Below the pieces are notes generated by a model. It was not told where the DNA came from and did no database searches. It saw nothing but the letters and a program-made list of their open reading frames with translations. DNA of 64,000 bases, from positions 1-64,000 of the forward strand of contig NZ_QJTI01000009.1 of assembly GCF_003217325.1 (NCBI RefSeq), written 5' to 3'. Positions 47,272-58,230 of the stretch are shown in pieces. The translations under genes were made by a program, and so were the position numbers. Source of the stretch: Rhodopseudomonas faecalis (GTDB lineage Bacteria > Pseudomonadota > Alphaproteobacteria > Rhizobiales > Xanthobacteraceae). Position 1 is the stretch's first letter, and each line of letters begins with the position of its first letter.

Positions 47272-47377
47272 TACCAACCACTCCGCACGTCATGGCCGGG
47301 CTCGTCCCGGCCATCTACGTCTTTGATCTTGCAGCGATTTCGAGACGTGGATACCCGCGACAAGCGCGGGCATGACG
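47267..47377 (-). repeat. Cloverleaf repeat A5 (reverse copy, overlaps a stop codon)
   Basis: It reads in reverse: ATTGATACCAACC tail, then CGTCATGGCCGGG, a GGCCATCTACGTCTTTGA / AGACGTGGAT stem, and CCCGCGACAAGCGCGGGCATGACG. The TGA within the tail is the ABC transporter's stop. One arm has CTACGT for CCACGT. Confidence 0.85.
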
Positions 47378-47398
47378 GGTCACTGACCAAATAACAAG

Positions 47399-47428
47399 AA
47401 AGGGCGGCGGATCACTCCGCCACCCTTT
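47399..47428. terminator. Terminator of TorF-like porin gene
   Basis: AAAGGG-C-GGCGGA / TCCGCC-A-CCCTTT pairs with a single mismatch around a TCAC loop, 25 bases past the porin stop. On the minus strand it is followed by CTTGTTATTT. It may also act for the convergent transporter. Confidence 0.75.
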
Positions 47429-47452
47429 CCAAGTCGTCCTGAGGAGAACGGC

Positions 47453-48439
47453 TTACTTGATGTTGTTCTGCAGCGTCACGTCCGCCGACAGCTTGGCGGT
47501 GAAGCGCGAACCGCACCACTTGGAGCCATAACCACCCGGATTGATCGACGAGTAGTCAGCGCTGAAGCCGGCAGTGAAGTCGCTGGTGAAGGCATTGCAG
47601 TCCGCCTTAGACAGGTCGGTGTCGGTGTAACGCAGATCCAGCGCGAACACCTTGTAGGTGAATCCAACGCCCAGATTCCAAGTATTGTAGTCCTTGTACT
47701 TGATGCCGTTCGGGAACGGTCCGCCGCCGGTCGGGCTGGCAATGGTGGTACCGTAGAACGCATCCGAGGTTCCGAGCCACTGCCGGCCGAACTCACCCGA
47801 CACATACATGCCGACATCGCTGGAGCCGAAGATCGAGCTCGGCGCGGTGAACTTGCCGGTAATCGAGGTGTAGTTACCCCAGGCGCCGCTGTTCAGGAAG
47901 CTCGGCGTGTAGAACTCGTTGAGACCGACCGCGAACATGTCGTTCACAGTCCAGTTCACCTTGCCGTAGCCTTCGTAGAAGCTGACGTCCTTCTTCATGA
48001 AGTTGCCGTTGGCGATAACATCCGCACCCGGGCAGCCGCCGATGCACTGCCCACCCGGATACAGGTAGCCCCAGATACCGAAGTCGAAGGCAAGGGCACC
48101 GAAGGTCGGGCGGATACCGCCGTAGACATCGAGTTCCATCGCCGCGCGGTTGGCAAACGAGATGCTCGAGCCCGACACGCCGACGTACAGCTGCAGGTCC
48201 TTGGTGACGTTGTAGCGCGGCTCAAAGTAGCCGGACACCGAGGGCTTCTGGTTCGACTGCGAAATGCCGCGGAACAGGTACTCGCTCGAGATCGAGGTCC
48301 CGAACGCGATGTCCCAGGGATTGAAGGCCGGCGCCAGCACCGGAGCCTTGGTATAAACCTTCGCGGGAAGGTCGGCAGCCGAGGCAGAGCCCGCGCCGAT
48401 CGCCAGCACCGCTGCGACTGAGAGAATGGTCTTATTCAT
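47453..48439 (-). CDS. TorF-family putative outer-membrane porin
   Basis: A 328-residue protein with signal peptide (MNKTILSVAAVLAIGAGSASA), then aromatic-rich beta-strand sequence: FGTSISSEYLFRGISQSNQ is the Gcw_chp/TorF signature. It ends in LSADVTLQNNIK rather than a terminal Phe, unusual for classical porins. Function is thought to be an outer-membrane channel of unknown specificity. ATG at 48439 follows GGGGA; in-frame upstream ATGs lack signal-like sequence. Confidence 0.82.
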   Translation of the reverse strand: MNKTILSVAAVLAIGAGSASAADLPAKVYTKAPVLAPAFNPWDIAFGTSISSEYLFRGISQSNQKPSVSGYFEPRYNVTKDLQLYVGVSGSSISFANRAAMELDVYGGIRPTFGALAFDFGIWGYLYPGGQCIGGCPGADVIANGNFMKKDVSFYEGYGKVNWTVNDMFAVGLNEFYTPSFLNSGAWGNYTSITGKFTAPSSIFGSSDVGMYVSGEFGRQWLGTSDAFYGTTIASPTGGGPFPNGIKYKDYNTWNLGVGFTYKVFALDLRYTDTDLSKADCNAFTSDFTAGFSADYSSINPGGYGSKWCGSRFTAKLSADVTLQNNIK

Positions 48440-48901
48440 GGTTTTCCCCATCACTAAACAACGGTGTGATCCCGGCGCCGTAAGCCGACAATCGACTGCC
48501 CGCAACTCAATACGGCAGCAATCTGCTGCGGGTTCCGGATAGTTTGAAGCGAAAAAGAAAAGCAGCTGCCGACTTTTTGAGCAAAATGGGGCAGACCGCA
48601 TTCGGTTGTTAGCCAATGTTGCAGCGGCGCAACAAAATTGGCGGCTTGTCCTCGCAACACTACTCGGCGCTGAGCGCTGTGCGGTTTGGCTGCCACACTC
48701 CCGCAGAGGCAGTTAGCAGGGTCGGCGACCGCGAATCACTTCCGTGCTTTGGCGGTAACAGTGCACTGCAGAGCTGCTGGTTCGGATCAAATCACAACCG
48801 ACGCTACCAGAAAGCAAAGCAGGCCGCAGCGTGAGCTACGGCCTGCTTGATCAACGCCGTCATCCGCGACGCCTTCCGCGTCACGGAAAACAGCCGGCGC
48901 G
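48440..48901. other. Intergenic region upstream of porin
   Basis: This gap holds the porin promoter (a perfect six-base dyad TGTTGC-AGCGGC-GCAACA lies at 48617-48634) and the terminator of the histone-like gene at 48817-48848. Base composition is less GC-rich than average. No gene was seen. Confidence 0.55.
48817..48848 (-). terminator. Terminator of histone-like gene
   Basis: AAGCAGGCCG / CGGCCTGCTT pair perfectly around a 12-base loop, followed on the minus strand by TGCTTTCTGG. Confidence 0.75.
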
Positions 48902-49507
48902 TTACGGCATCTCGTCGCCACTATCGCCGCTGGCGACCCGCACTGTGTCGTCCTCGAAGGCGAGCGGGGACTCATCGACAGCGGGTTCGGGCTCGGCCGT
49001 CAGCCAATCCGGCAAGGCCGGCGGCGGTGCAGCCGCCTTGCGTGCCCGCGGCTTGCGCGGTTTTTTCAGCTCGGCGGCGATCGGCGGCGCTTCCACCGCT
49101 TTGGCTTTCCGGACCGCCTTCTTCGCCACGCTCGGCTGTTCAGCGGCAACCGTGACTTCGCTCACGGAGGTCTTGGCCTTGCGGGGTTTGCTGGCTTTGG
49201 CCTTGCGGACCGCTTTCTTCGCGGACTTTTTTGCCGCTTTCTTGGTGGCCTTTTTTGCAGCCTTCGTCGTCGCCTTCTTGGCCGTCTTCACGCTCTTCTT
49301 GGCGGTCTTCTTGGCGGTTACCTTCTTGGCGGGCGTCTTCGCAGCCTTCTTAGCGCCCTTCTTGCCGGCCTTGTCGGACTTCTTCGCGCCCTTCTTGGCC
49401 AGCAACTCGCGCTTGGCCTTTTTGGCCTTCTTGTCTTTCTTATCCTTCTTGTCCTTGGACGATTTATCCTTGGACGATTTGTCCTTCTTGCCCTTGTCCT
49501 TCGCCAT
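48902..49507 (-). CDS. Histone H1-like Lys/Ala-rich protein
   Basis: A 201-residue, very basic, low-complexity protein. Residues 1-120 consist of KKxxK and KKAxKK repeats (AKKSAKKAVRKAKASKPRK, TKAAKKATKKAAKKSAKK), the composition of bacterial histone-H1-like nucleoid proteins. The last 40 residues are acidic (EPEPAVDESPLAFEDDTVR). It should bind DNA or RNA non-specifically; the acidic tail may modulate this. ATG at 49507 follows AGGAGG. Confidence 0.8.
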   Translation of the reverse strand: MAKDKGKKDKSSKDKSSKDKKDKKDKKAKKAKRELLAKKGAKKSDKAGKKGAKKAAKTPAKKVTAKKTAKKSVKTAKKATTKAAKKATKKAAKKSAKKAVRKAKASKPRKAKTSVSEVTVAAEQPSVAKKAVRKAKAVEAPPIAAELKKPRKPRARKAAAPPPALPDWLTAEPEPAVDESPLAFEDDTVRVASGDSGDEMP

Positions 49508-49584
49508 CGTGGTCCTCCTATCGATCTGATCACGAGACATCAGGCGACCAACCTATCGCGGTCAGCATGGTCCGGACCGGAGCT

Positions 49585-50901
49585 TCATTCCACCCCTGGA
49601 CGGGGACCACCCGTCGCCCAATCGAGAAGTTCAATCGTGTGCACGACAGGGACCGACGTTCCGCTGGCAATCTGCACCATGCAGCCGATATTGCCGGCAG
49701 CAATCATATCCGGCTTAACGCTGGCAAGATTGGCGACCTTGCGATCGCGTAGTTTGCCGGCGATTTCAGGCTGGAGAAAGTTATAGGTGCCTGCCGATCC
49801 GCAACACAAATGACTCTCGGGCACATCTTTCACCACGAACCCGGACTTGGAAAGCAATTCTTTGGGAAGCTGGGTGATTTTCTGCCCGTGCTGCAGTGAG
49901 CACGCCGCGTGATACGCGATCACAAGATCACCGCGCGTGCCGGCGACCTGCAACTCCAGGCCTCCGATATATTCGCTGATATCCTTGGCCATCGCCGATA
50001 TCTTCGCAGCCGGCGCGGCGAACGCCGGGTCATCGCGCAGCAGGTAGCCATAGTCTTTGATGACAGTTCCGCAACCTGACGTGGTCACTACAATGGCGTC
50101 GAGCCCGCCGCGATCGGCTTCCTTCATCCACGCCGTGATGTTGGCGCGCGCGTAGCGCAGCGTTTCCTCATCGCGGCCGAGATGATGGATCAGCGCCCCG
50201 CAGCACTGCTCCTCGGCGACCAGCACCACCTCGATGCCATGGCGGGTCAACAGATTGATCGCCGCACCATTGATGCGCGGTGCCAGCACCTGCTGCGCGC
50301 AGCCATGCAGCAGCGCCACCCGGCCGCGCTTGGGCCCGATCGCCGGAAACACGCTGCCGAGCGCCGGCCCCGGCGGCGGCAGCTGGCGCGGCGCCAGCGC
50401 CAGCATCGCCTTGATGCGGCTCAGCAGCGCCGGCGTACCGCCTTTCGGCCGCGGCGTCGGCACCAGCTGCAGCAGCGGCCGCACCCAGCGCCCGATCACC
50501 ATGCCGAGCCTGAACAGATGCGGCTTCGGCATCAGCCAGGCGAGCGCCGCGCGCAAGGCGCGGTCCGGCAACGGCCGCTGGTACTGCGCCTCGATCCGCG
50601 CCCGCGCCATATCGACCAGGTGCATGTAGTTGACGCCAGACGGACAGGTGGTCATGCACGCCAGGCACGACAGGCAGCGATCGATATGCTTCACCACCTC
50701 GGCGGTCGGCGGCGCGTCCTTTTCCAGCATCTCCTTGATCAGGTAGATGCGGCCGCGCGGGCTATCGAGTTCGTCGCCGAGCAGTACATAGGTCGGACAA
50801 GTGGCGGTACAGAACCCGCAATGCACGCAGGCGCGCAGGATCTTGTCGGCCTCGGCGATGGCGGGATCAGCAAGCTGAGCGGGAGTGAATTCGGTTTTCA
50901 T
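49585..50901 (-). CDS. glcF: Glycolate oxidase iron-sulfur subunit GlcF
   Basis: GlcF is the Fe-S subunit of glycolate dehydrogenase (GlcDEF), passing electrons from glycolate to the quinone pool. The 438-residue product has two ferredoxin-type motifs (CVHCGFCTATCP near 27-38 and CLSCLACMTTCP near 78-89) and two CCG domains (CCGALIHHLG, CCGSAGTYNFLQ). ATG overlaps the glcE stop by four bases. Confidence 0.95.
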   Translation of the reverse strand: MKTEFTPAQLADPAIAEADKILRACVHCGFCTATCPTYVLLGDELDSPRGRIYLIKEMLEKDAPPTAEVVKHIDRCLSCLACMTTCPSGVNYMHLVDMARARIEAQYQRPLPDRALRAALAWLMPKPHLFRLGMVIGRWVRPLLQLVPTPRPKGGTPALLSRIKAMLALAPRQLPPPGPALGSVFPAIGPKRGRVALLHGCAQQVLAPRINGAAINLLTRHGIEVVLVAEEQCCGALIHHLGRDEETLRYARANITAWMKEADRGGLDAIVVTTSGCGTVIKDYGYLLRDDPAFAAPAAKISAMAKDISEYIGGLELQVAGTRGDLVIAYHAACSLQHGQKITQLPKELLSKSGFVVKDVPESHLCCGSAGTYNFLQPEIAGKLRDRKVANLASVKPDMIAAGNIGCMVQIASGTSVPVVHTIELLDWATGGPRPGVE

Positions 50902-52139
50902 GACGCCGTTCCGCGCACCATGCGGCCGCGATTGAGGATGTGCTTGGGATCGAACGACTGCTTGACCCGGGCATTGAGCGCGGCCACGCCAGCGGGCTGC
51001 GGGTGAAACACGTCGACCGCGCTGCGGGTGTGCTCGGGTGCGCGGATCAGCATGGCGTGGCCGCCGATCGCCTCGACGCGCTTCCTCAGCACGCCGGCAT
51101 TGGCATCGACGACCGGCGGCAGCGCCGCCCAGATCAAGCCGCCGCCCCAGTCATAGATCACCTCGCCCTGGCTGTCGCGCGCCAGCGCCTGACCGAACGC
51201 GCCGCCCACCGCCGGTGGGCAGACGATCCGCCAGATCGGCCACAGCGCGCGCGGGCCATCGGCCGCGAACGGGATCACATCGCGGATCTCGGCCCAGGCC
51301 GCCGCTGAGCTGGTATCTTCCAACAGTTCGGCCGCGCCATAGCCGGCCAGCAAGTGCGCCAGCGAGCCGGCGCGATGCGCCGCCGAGGTGGCGGTGCCTT
51401 CCAGGCGCAGCAGGGTCATGGACTGCTCGGGCTTGCCGATTGCGCCGAGCGCCCCGCCGGCGCCGCGCAGCGCCGATCCCGGCAGATGCGCCGCGCCCGA
51501 GACGTCATAGGGCGAGCCGAGCGCCGCGGTCATCGCCCTGCCGGCCGCGACATCGTCCAGGCCGCGCAGCAGCAGCGTGCGCTCGGCCTCGGGCTTGGGC
51601 ATCACCTTAAGCGTCACCTCGGTCATCACCGCCAGCGTGCCCCAGGAGCCGGCGAGCAGCTTGCACAGGTCGTAGCCGGTGACGTTCTTGACCACCTTGC
51701 CGCCGGTCTTGAACAGCTCGCCAAAGCCCGACACCGCCTCGGCACCGAGCAGATGATCGCGCGCGGCGCCGGCCTTGATGCGGCGCGGCCCGGCGAGGCC
51801 CGAGGCGATCATGCCGCCGATGCTGCCGCGCTGCGCCGCCGTGCCGAGCAGCGCCGAGCTATCAATCGGCTCGAACGCCAATTGCTGATTGCGGGAGTCG
51901 ATCAGCGACAGCACGTCCTCGAGCGGCGCGCCGGCCTGCACGGTGATGATCAGCTCGTTCGGCTCGTAATTGACCACGGCATTGAGCGCCGACAGGTCAA
52001 GCAGTGCATTGGTGGCCATCGGCTGGCCGATGGCGCGCTTCGAGCCAAGCCCAACGATCTCCAGCGGCTGCTCGGCGGCAATCGCCGCGGCCACCGCCTG
52101 TTCCACATCCTGCGCGTCGCGCGGTTTCAGCGTATCCAC
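50898..52139 (-). CDS. glcE: Glycolate oxidase FAD-binding subunit GlcE
   Basis: GlcE is the smaller FAD-binding subunit of glycolate dehydrogenase. The 413-residue product has an FAD-binding type 4 fold (LEIVGLGSKRAIGQP, LITVQAGAPLEDVLSLIDSR, GSIGGMIASGLAGPRRIKAG, KTGGKVVKNVTGYDLCKLLA). GTG at 52139 is preceded by AAGGACG. It is separated from glcD by about 360 bases of repeats and overlaps glcF. Confidence 0.94.
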   Translation of the reverse strand: MDTLKPRDAQDVEQAVAAAIAAEQPLEIVGLGSKRAIGQPMATNALLDLSALNAVVNYEPNELIITVQAGAPLEDVLSLIDSRNQQLAFEPIDSSALLGTAAQRGSIGGMIASGLAGPRRIKAGAARDHLLGAEAVSGFGELFKTGGKVVKNVTGYDLCKLLAGSWGTLAVMTEVTLKVMPKPEAERTLLLRGLDDVAAGRAMTAALGSPYDVSGAAHLPGSALRGAGGALGAIGKPEQSMTLLRLEGTATSAAHRAGSLAHLLAGYGAAELLEDTSSAAAWAEIRDVIPFAADGPRALWPIWRIVCPPAVGGAFGQALARDSQGEVIYDWGGGLIWAALPPVVDANAGVLRKRVEAIGGHAMLIRAPEHTRSAVDVFHPQPAGVAALNARVKQSFDPKHILNRGRMVRGTAS

Positions 52140-52185
52140 GTGCGAACATCGTCCTTCAAATCAGATCGGTGAGCCAATCGTTCAC

Positions 52186-52265
52186 CGTCATGGCGAGGAG
52201 CGGAGCGACCACGCCATCCAGCTTCGTGCTCGGTGCTGGATGGCTTCGCTGCGCTCGCAATGACG
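52186..52265. repeat. Palindromic repeat C
   Basis: CGTCATGGCGAGGAGCGGAG pairs imperfectly with GGCTTCGCTGCGCTCGCAAT and GACG across an inner GCCATCCAGC / GCTGGATGGC stem. It resembles the CGTCATTGCGAGCGAAGCG elements common in this family of bacteria. Confidence 0.7.
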
Positions 52266-52320
52266 TTGAAAGGTGTGCTTCGTACGACAGACAAACTATT
52301 ACCGGCCGAGGCAGAGGTTG

Positions 52321-52458
52321 CCTCCCTCCCCCTTGCGGGGAGGGTCGGCCGAGCGAAGCGGAGGCCGGGGTGCGGATAACGCGAGCTCCGAGCCAATCCC
52401 CCACCCGACCCGGCTGCGCTACGCTGCGCCGGGCCACCCTCCCCACAAGGGGGAGGGA
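52321..52458. repeat. CCCTCCCC palindromic repeat B2
   Basis: CCTCCCTCCCCCTTGCGGGG at one end and CCTCCCCACAAGGGGGAGGG at the other are near-complementary; the inner part includes GGTCGGCCGAGCGAAGCGG and CCCGACCCGG. Same family as B1. Confidence 0.75.
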
Positions 52459-52499
52459 CAAGGGCGTGCCCGGGTTTGCTACACGCGGGACCGATCACC

Positions 52500-53993
52500 T
52501 CAAAACCTCGAAATATCGGCGAATGGCAGCTTGCCGCCGCGCACATGCAGGCGGCCGAGTTCGGCGCAGCGATGCAGCGTCGGAAACACTTTGCCGGGGT
52601 TGAGCAAGCCATCGGCATCGAACGCGCATTTCAGCCGCTGCTGCTGCATGAGATCGATCTCGGAGAACATCTCCGGCATCAAATCGCGTTTTTCGATGCC
52701 GACGCCGTGCTCGCCGGTCAGCACGCCGCCAAGCTCGACGCAGACCCGCAAAATATCGGCGCCGAACGCCTCGGCGCGATCGGTCTCGCCGGGCTTATTG
52801 GCATCATACAAAATCAGCGGATGCAGATTGCCGTCGCCGGCGTGGAACACATTGGCGACACCGAGCTGATATTTTTCCGAGAGTTGCCGGATGCGCGCCA
52901 ACGCTTCCGGCAATTTGCCGCGCGGAATGGTGCCGTCCATGCACAGATAGTCCGGCGAAATCCGGCCGACCGCGGGAAACGCCGCCTTGCGGCCGGCCCA
53001 GAACAACAGCCGCTGCTGCTCAGAGGTCGAAATCTGGCAGGTGGTCGAGCCGCAGCGTTGTGCGATCGTCTCGACGCGCGCGATCAGCTCATCGACTTCA
53101 ACGCCAGGGCCATCAAGCTCGATGATCAGCAGCGCCTCGACGTCGAGCGGATAGCCGGCATGGACAAAAGCTTCGGCGGCGTGGATCGCCGGCTTGTCCA
53201 TCATCTCCATGCCGCCCGGAATGATGCCGGCGCCGATGATCTCCGCGACGCAGCGTCCGGCGGCCTCGATCTCGGTAAAGCCGACCATCAGCGCGCGCGC
53301 GGTTTCCGGCTTGCGCAGAATTCGCACCGTCACTTCGGTGACCACGCCGAGCAGGCCCTCTGAGCCAGTGATGACGCCCATCAGGTCATAGCCGGCGCTT
53401 TCGGTGCATTTGCCGCCGATCTTGATGATCTCGCCGGTGATCAGCACGATCTCGCAGCCGAGCACGTTGTTGGTGGTCATGCCGTATTTCAGGCAATGCA
53501 CGCCGCCGGAATTTTCCGCGATGTTGCCGCCGATCGTGCAGGCGATCTGCGACGACGGATCGGGCGCATAGTAGAAGCCGGCATGTTCGACCGCCTGGGT
53601 GATCGCCAGATTGGTGACGCCGGGCTCGACCACCACCGCGCGGTTATCGAAATCGATCTCGCGAATCCGCTTGAACTTGCCGAGCCCGAGCAGCACGCCA
53701 TCAGCGAGCGGCAGCGCGCCGCCCGACAGCGACGTGCCGGCGCCGCGCGGCACCACGCGGATGCCATTGGCGTGACAGTATTTCAGAACCTGGGAGACTT
53801 GTTTGGTGGTGCTCGGCAGCACCACCACCATCGGCGGCTGGCGATAAGCCATCAGCCCGTCCGACTCATAGGGCACCATTTCGGCGGCGCTGGAGATCAC
53901 GCCCTCGCCCGGCACGATCTCGCGCAGCGCCGCGATGATCTCATCGCGCCGCGCCAACACGCTGACATCGGGCTCCGGCATCTGGATGGTCAT
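52500..53993 (-). CDS. glcD: Glycolate oxidase subunit GlcD
   Basis: GlcD is the catalytic FAD subunit that oxidises glycolate (and D-lactate) to glyoxylate, used in photorespiratory-type salvage. The 497-residue product has the FAD-binding 4 fold (RVVPRGAGTSLSGGALPLAD, DPSSQIACTIGGNIAENSGG) and the FAD-oxidase C domain (HAGDGNLHPLILYD, GEHGVGIEKRDLM). It lies downstream of a TetR gene. Confidence 0.95.
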   Translation of the reverse strand: MTIQMPEPDVSVLARRDEIIAALREIVPGEGVISSAAEMVPYESDGLMAYRQPPMVVVLPSTTKQVSQVLKYCHANGIRVVPRGAGTSLSGGALPLADGVLLGLGKFKRIREIDFDNRAVVVEPGVTNLAITQAVEHAGFYYAPDPSSQIACTIGGNIAENSGGVHCLKYGMTTNNVLGCEIVLITGEIIKIGGKCTESAGYDLMGVITGSEGLLGVVTEVTVRILRKPETARALMVGFTEIEAAGRCVAEIIGAGIIPGGMEMMDKPAIHAAEAFVHAGYPLDVEALLIIELDGPGVEVDELIARVETIAQRCGSTTCQISTSEQQRLLFWAGRKAAFPAVGRISPDYLCMDGTIPRGKLPEALARIRQLSEKYQLGVANVFHAGDGNLHPLILYDANKPGETDRAEAFGADILRVCVELGGVLTGEHGVGIEKRDLMPEMFSEIDLMQQQRLKCAFDADGLLNPGKVFPTLHRCAELGRLHVRGGKLPFADISRF

Positions 53994-54034
53994 CGGACGT
54001 CTCCTGCAGCTTGCGGGTCCGAGACTACCGTCGT

Positions 54035-54709
54035 TCAGGCTCCGAGCAAAGTTCGCGCTGGCATCACCGCCTGCACCACAAGACCGCGGGCGCGCGCATC
54101 CATCACCCCGACCGCGCGCAGCGCCAGCAACGTCACGGTCTGCACGGCATCGCGCATCCGCGCCGGATCGTTGAGATCATCGGTGGCGAGCGGCCCGACC
54201 AAGGCCTCATGCAGCGCGCCGAGCAGAGCGGTGGCGGCGAGCGCGGTGTCCTGCGCCGGCAGGTGGCCGGCGCGCACCGCGGCCGCGATCCGCAGTTCGA
54301 GCTCCCCGGCGATTTCGCGGCGGCTCGCCAGCCGCGAGGCACTGACATCGACATCGACCGGCTCGGCCAAAATGCCCCACGCCAGTTTGCGGTGTGACAG
54401 CACATGGACGGCGACGGTGGTGACCGCGGCGGCCAGCGCCGAGGACGGTCCGGGCGCGGCATCGGCGGCGCGGCGGATCGCCTGCAATTCGACGCGGGTC
54501 ACTTCCGCGATCAGTTCGGCAATCAGATCGGCTTTGGAGGGGAAGTAGCGATAGACGGTGCCGGCGGCGACATGGGCACGCTGGGCGACCGGCGCGATCT
54601 GAACGGCGGCCATGCCGCCTTCCGCGGCGGCTTCGCGGGCGGCGGCCAGAATCGCCTGGCGCCGCGCTGCGAGGCGTTTCACCACCTGTTGCGTTCGCCG
54701 ATAGACCAT
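54035..54709 (-). CDS. TetR/AcrR-family regulator
   Basis: A 224-residue repressor with an N-terminal helix-turn-helix (RRQAILAAAREAAAEGGM, VAQRAHVAAGTVYRYFPSKA) and a helical ligand domain. It is 41 bases upstream of glcD in the same direction and may control the glc genes or an unlinked target. A glc-regulatory role is only inferred from position; GlcC (GntR) is the usual regulator elsewhere. Confidence 0.85.
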   Translation of the reverse strand: MVYRRTQQVVKRLAARRQAILAAAREAAAEGGMAAVQIAPVAQRAHVAAGTVYRYFPSKADLIAELIAEVTRVELQAIRRAADAAPGPSSALAAAVTTVAVHVLSHRKLAWGILAEPVDVDVSASRLASRREIAGELELRIAAAVRAGHLPAQDTALAATALLGALHEALVGPLATDDLNDPARMRDAVQTVTLLALRAVGVMDARARGLVVQAVMPARTLLGA

Positions 54710-55025
54710 TGGCGCTGCCTCATCCCATCGGCCTGCCTGGGCAATCCGGGCGGCTATTCTCTCGATTGGAGTGAGCTGACTGAAGTTGCGCTTCGCCGTT
54801 CACTCATGTCTGGGAAAGAGCTGAACACCTATTCAGGGCTGCTGACAAGTCCTCGTTACCGCAGAACCGCGTGACAACCGAGACGCCGCTGCGTACTGCG
54901 GCGAAATTGAGCAGGAGGGCATTGCTGCCGCTACGTTGATCAGCGACGTCGCGGCCTTGCTACCAACTGCGCGCGGCACGGCCCAAAAGAAAACCCCGCC
55001 GAAACCGGCGGGGTTTGAGATGACG
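54710..55025. other. Intergenic region upstream of TetR gene
   Basis: The region includes the ftsH terminator at 54991-55016 and the presumed promoter of the TetR gene. No gene or repeat was recognised. Confidence 0.6.
54991..55016 (-). terminator. Terminator of ftsH
   Basis: AACCCCGCCG / CGGCGGGGTT form a strong stem with an AAAC loop, ten bases past the ftsH stop, followed on the minus strand by TTTTCTTTT. Confidence 0.92.
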
Positions 55026-56942
<1,917 letters not shown>

Positions 56943-57128
56943 CGATCTTCCTTCTCGGCCGCGCGGATCGTGGCCACTCCCTCCGGTCTCTGACCTGCGA
57001 GGGATATCCTTGGGTTCGCAAATGACAATCTAGGTGTGCTGCTGGCCGCTGCCAAGGGAACGGTCCAAGACTATTTAACGCATCACGCCGTGTTCGCAGC
57101 GCAAATCATGGTGCGGCTGCCGGGGTGG

Positions 57129-58190
57129 TTAAGAGGTGGTGCAACCGCCGCGGCCGCTCTGCCGGCGCGGCGGCGCCGGTTCGACCCGCAGCCGGCCCCG
57201 GTCCAGCGTCACCAGCGCCCCGGCCAGGGTTCGGCGCATCCGGGGCGCGCCCGGCTTGCCGCTGGCGGCGATCGCCTCGGTCAGTTCCGCCAGCAGCGCC
57301 TCGGCCTTGCCGAGTTCCGCCGGGCCCTCGATCCCGACCCGGTCCAGCCAGCGCAGCAGCAGCCGGAGCTGGATTTCGGCCGGTAATGCCGCAAAACCCT
57401 GCGCATCCCAGCCGCCGCGGCGATCGCGCGGATCGGCGCCGGTCAGCGCCAGGAAGCGTTCGGCCCCCTCCGCCATCAGCTGCAAGGCCTGATCGGCGCG
57501 GCGCAGCCGCTGCGCCAGCCGCGCCAGATTGGGTGCGTCGCAACCCTCCTCGGCCAGTTCCACCATCAGCCGCCGCAGCCGCGGCCGGGTGAAGCGCGGA
57601 TCGCTGTTGCTGGGATCGACCGCGAAATCGATCGCCGCCTTATCCAAGGTCGCGATCAGATCGGCCTTGGCGATCTCGAGCAGCGGCCGCGCCAGCATGA
57701 TGCCGTCGCGCTCGGTCTGCGGCGCCATTGCACACAATCCCGTGATGCCGCTGCCGCGCGACAGCCGCATCAACACCGTTTCCGCCTGATCGTCCCTGGT
57801 ATGGGCGGTAAAGACATGGCTGGCGCCGGCGCGCCGCGCCGCCTTGGCGAGCAGCGCATAGCGCGCCTCGCGCGCAGCGGCCGGCACGCCGCTCGACGGC
57901 TTGTCATCGGTCCAGCGCAGCGTGCGATGAGGCAGCCCAAGTTCACCGGCGAGCTTCTTCACCGCGCGGGCCTCCTGCGCCGAAGCGGGCCGCAAGCGGT
58001 GATCGACGGTGACGACATGCAGCGCCGGCCCGCGTTTCAGGGCGCGGCGCCAGCGCGCCGCCAGCCACATCATCGCCACCGAATCGGGACCGCCCGACAC
58101 CGCCAGCACGATTGCCGGCGCGTCGAGCCAGGGGGCAAACAGCCGCCTCGCCTGTTGCAACGAGACCGGCTGTGGCTGGTGATCCCGCAT
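57129..58190 (-). CDS. tilS: tRNA(Ile)-lysidine synthase
   Basis: TilS modifies C34 of tRNA-Ile(CAU) with lysine so that it reads AUA. The 353-residue product has the N-type PP-loop SGGPDSVAMMWLA near 33, TVDHRLRPAS, and the HTRDDQAETVLMRLSRGSG signature. The C-terminal extension is shorter than in E. coli TilS, as usual in alphaproteobacteria. It lies between cpoB and ftsH, the conserved order. Confidence 0.95.
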   Translation of the reverse strand: MRDHQPQPVSLQQARRLFAPWLDAPAIVLAVSGGPDSVAMMWLAARWRRALKRGPALHVVTVDHRLRPASAQEARAVKKLAGELGLPHRTLRWTDDKPSSGVPAAAREARYALLAKAARRAGASHVFTAHTRDDQAETVLMRLSRGSGITGLCAMAPQTERDGIMLARPLLEIAKADLIATLDKAAIDFAVDPSNSDPRFTRPRLRRLMVELAEEGCDAPNLARLAQRLRRADQALQLMAEGAERFLALTGADPRDRRGGWDAQGFAALPAEIQLRLLLRWLDRVGIEGPAELGKAEALLAELTEAIAASGKPGAPRMRRTLAGALVTLDRGRLRVEPAPPRRQSGRGGCTTS

Positions 58191-58230
58191 GATCGGTGGC
58201 CCCGGCAGCCCTCAGCTCAAGCGGCGAAGA

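Larger units (their letters stand above)
52140..52499. other. Repeat-filled gap between glcD and glcE
   Basis: This gap splits a normally tight operon. It contains repeats C (52186-52265) and B2 (52321-52458) and little else. There is no clear terminator or new promoter by eye. Confidence 0.65.

Noticed and set aside
52186-52458. CRISPR array
   Set aside because: Two unlike palindromic elements, no regular direct repeats with spacers, no cas genes.
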